26,075 nt of DNA, from assembly GCA_964402115.1 (NCBI GenBank), contig CAYOBW010000080.1:1-26075 (forward strand), in the 5' to 3' direction. This stretch comes from CAYOBW01 sp964402115. GTDB lineage: Bacteria > Verrucomicrobiota > Kiritimatiellia > UBA8416 > CAYOBW01. How positions within the stretch are numbered: the first letter of the stretch is position 1; the number at the start of each line of letters is the position of its first letter. Below the pieces are notes generated by a model that saw only the letters and a program-made list of their open reading frames with translations, was not told the DNA's origin and searched no databases. The translations under genes were made by a program, and so were the position numbers. Shown piece after piece: positions 24,466-26,075 of the stretch.

Positions 24466-25922
24466 CAGTCCTTGACCGCTCCCGCGGCGTCGCTGCCGCC
24501 GCCGATCTTGAAGAAGTACATGAACCTGAACTGCCGCTTGTCACCCGTGCGCGCATAGCCGCACAGGCCCTTCAGCACCGACCACCGGGCCGATCCGCCG
24601 TCGGCGGCGCCGCGCTCCGTCTCGAACAGCGGAAACACCGAAAGCCGCCCGCCGCCCTGGCCGTCCCGCCGGTGGCGGTAGAGCCCCCACAGCAGCTCGC
24701 TTTCCATGGCCGCCCCCGCCCCGGTGCGCGCGTACAGCGTCCAGAACGGGCTGAAGTTCTTCTCGATGCCTCGCACGGGCCGGCCCGGCCACAGGTCCAG
24801 CACGCGCAGGCGCGACACGTCGTCTTCCCGCTGGTACGACCACAGCGGCCAGATCTTGAACGTGCCGGCGCGCTGCACCGGAGCCGTCCCGTCCGTCGGG
24901 CGCGTCACCGTGGCGTCACGGTAGAACAGCGGCATGAACGCGCTCCAGGTGCGCACGCTGTCCGGGCGCTCGGCGCGGCTCCACCAACCGAGCGGAAAGA
25001 GGTAGAACCCCTGCGAAACGTTGTTACGCTCACGCCGCCCCCACAGCGGCCAGACGTGGACCTTCTCCTCTTTGCCGTGCTGGATCGTCACGATCGGCCA
25101 GGGGCAATGCAGGACGCGCTCGGTTTCGTCGCCCCCCCATTTGAACAGCGGGGGCAGGATCCAGTGCATCGCGCTCTTTTGCGTGTGAACCGAGCCGTAC
25201 AGGGGGAACAGGATGAAACCGCCGCCCTCATCCCCTGGGTAGAGGTACTCGACCTGGTTCCAGAAAGGCCACAGGATGAACCGCTTGCTCCAGCGGTCCT
25301 TGGTCGTCGAGCGGCCATACAGGGGAAACACCCGGAAGCGATCCACGTCGCCGCCGCGCGTCCGCGAGTAGATGGGCCACAGCCACGAGGTCGTCTCCTG
25401 GTCTTTCTTCACGGAGCGCAGGTACAGCGGGAAGAGTCTGAAATCCACCTCATCGTAGCCGAGCCATTCGTGCATGCTGCCCCAGAGCGGGAAGAGGCCC
25501 CGGTACGTCTCGCCCGCCGCATCGCGCCCGGAGAAGTAGAGCGGCAAGATCGTGAAGCGCCGGCGGCTGTCGTCGCGCGCGGTGTCGTAGTTGTTCCCGT
25601 AGGCCGGCAGGAAGCGCCAGGACCGGTCCGCCCCGAGGTCCTTGAACATCCCCACGGGCCAAAGCACCTCGGTCAGCGTGCGCGTCCGCGTACTGTCGTC
25701 GATCCGGTTCCAAACCGGACGCACCGCGGCGAAGGAGAGGTCCTCGGCCTCCTGTCGTTCGAAGAAAGGCCCGAGCACGCGCAGTCGCCGCGCCCCGTCC
25801 ACCGTCGTGTCACGGGAATAGAGAGGCCCCCAGTCCGTGTCCGCGCGGAGCCCTCCGCCGAGAAGCACAACCCAGCCCGCAACCACCACGGCTCGCATCG
25901 ACCGCCACCCTTGCACCGCCAT
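24465..25922 (-). CDS. Exported aromatic-repeat protein ([FW]-P-[LIF]-[YW] repeats), first gene of the mla operon
   Basis: The 485-residue product is not a family I can name. It has a signal peptide (MRAVVVAGWVVLLGGG from residue 9) and then is almost completely made of repeated units of about 20-35 residues, each centred on a [LVW]-[FW]-P-[LIF]-[YWF] motif. Examples are GLFPLWGS, RLFPLYLRS, WLWPIYSRT, RVFPLYGRS, ILWPFWNQV, ILFPLYGSV, HVWPLWGRR and KIWPLWSYQ. I count at least twelve. Alternating aromatic and charged residues with short turns suggest beta-hairpins, possibly an outer-membrane barrel or a solenoid. The start at 25922 has GGGAGG six bases upstream; ATGs at 25943 and 25898 are alternatives. 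It overlaps mlaE by one base and follows a probable pyrB by 32 bases. A role as outer-membrane partner of the transporter is inferred only. Confidence 0.72.
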   Translation of the reverse strand: MAVQGWRSMRAVVVAGWVVLLGGGLRADTDWGPLYSRDTTVDGARRLRVLGPFFERQEAEDLSFAAVRPVWNRIDDSTRTRTLTEVLWPVGMFKDLGADRSWRFLPAYGNNYDTARDDSRRRFTILPLYFSGRDAAGETYRGLFPLWGSMHEWLGYDEVDFRLFPLYLRSVKKDQETTSWLWPIYSRTRGGDVDRFRVFPLYGRSTTKDRWSKRFILWPFWNQVEYLYPGDEGGGFILFPLYGSVHTQKSAMHWILPPLFKWGGDETERVLHCPWPIVTIQHGKEEKVHVWPLWGRRERNNVSQGFYLFPLGWWSRAERPDSVRTWSAFMPLFYRDATVTRPTDGTAPVQRAGTFKIWPLWSYQREDDVSRLRVLDLWPGRPVRGIEKNFSPFWTLYARTGAGAAMESELLWGLYRHRRDGQGGGRLSVFPLFETERGAADGGSARWSVLKGLCGYARTGDKRQFRFMYFFKIGGGSDAAGAVKD

Positions 25923-25954
25923 CCGCCACCTCCCGTCCGCCATCCGTCCCCGCC

Positions 25955-26075
25955 TCAACGCTCTTCCCGGTACGCCGCGATCGCGGCCTCGCAACCGAAC
26001 ATCGTCGCGATCACGGCCGTCCGGATCCACATGCCGTTCCGCATCTGCCGCCAGTACATGGCGCGCGGATCGCGG
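25955..26075 (-). CDS. pyrB: Aspartate carbamoyltransferase catalytic subunit, C-terminal end (partial)
   Basis: Only the last 39 codons and the TGA stop are in the window; the gene continues beyond the right edge. The visible tail includes DPRAMYWRQMRNGMWIR (residues 2-18 of the fragment). It matches the C-terminal signature of aspartate carbamoyltransferases, whose usual form is DPRAxYFRQxxNGxxVRMALL. The enzyme makes N-carbamoyl-L-aspartate in pyrimidine synthesis, and pyrE occurs in this window as well. Ornithine carbamoyltransferases lack the FRQ..NG pattern at this place, so PyrB is preferred. The next gene starts 32 bases downstream. The assignment rests on a short stretch. Confidence 0.68.
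   Translation of the reverse strand, partial: RDPRAMYWRQMRNGMWIRTAVIATMFGCEAAIAAYREER

Noticed and set aside
24300..26030. Extension of the repeat-protein frame to 26030
   Set aside because: The added residues lie opposite or within the probable pyrB 3' end in another register and precede a better ATG with Shine-Dalgarno and a signal peptide.

Overview
The window is GC-rich (a strong third-position G/C bias produces many long antisense shadow frames) and comes from a Gram-negative, diderm bacterium. Evidence for an outer membrane is an Mla-type lipid transport operon, a WaaP-like lipopolysaccharide kinase and many exported proteins. The combination of DUF4159, DUF58, BatA-type VWA and MoxR genes in one large cluster suggests the PVC superphylum (for example Kiritimatiellota, Verrucomicrobiota or Planctomycetota). 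This placement is an inference from gene content; no rRNA or universal marker is present.

Layout. (1) 1-1806: a methyltransferase with a zinc-ribbon head and an overlapping WaaP/InaA-type kinase-fold gene, probably envelope glycolipid functions. (2) 1807-2915: a Phd/VapB-VapC toxin-antitoxin pair with a readable promoter and a tandem 12-bp repeat, followed by about 250 bp of REP-like intergenic repeats. One 30-bp repeat occurs on both sides of the toxin-antitoxin pair. (3) 2916-4537, minus strand: pyrE followed by a translationally coupled, exported serine beta-lactamase-like hydrolase. (4) 4677-21887, plus strand: an apparently single 17-kb, 11-gene cluster. In order it encodes an exported small protein, an exported tandem-DUF4159 protein, an exported helical/pseudopilin-tail-like protein, a DUF58 protein, a BatA-type membrane VWA protein, a second membrane VWA protein with a glutamine-amidotransferase-like domain, a secreted CBM-like jelly-roll protein, a 1193-residue DUF4175-like membrane/coiled-coil protein, a secreted PKD/TPR-like protein, a small secreted protein, and finally an FHA-MoxR AAA+ fusion. 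(5) 21900-26075, minus strand, converging with the cluster: the 3' end of a probable pyrB, an exported protein made of repeated [FW]-P-[LIF]-[YW] motifs, then mlaE, mlaF and an MCE (mlaD-like) gene with four C-terminal repeats.

How the genes may work together. In characterised systems MoxR ATPases act with VWA proteins as chaperone-like machines that assemble or activate partner complexes. Here one FHA-MoxR ATPase is encoded with three VWA/DUF58 proteins, two of them membrane-anchored, and with at least six exported partners including carbohydrate- or protein-binding folds. This looks like an envelope-spanning machine whose ATPase end senses phosphorylation through the FHA domain. The convergent operon encodes a phospholipid ABC transporter (MlaE, MlaF, MCE protein) with an unusual aromatic repeat protein in the first position. 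No tRNA, rRNA, CRISPR array, insertion sequence or phage gene was found.
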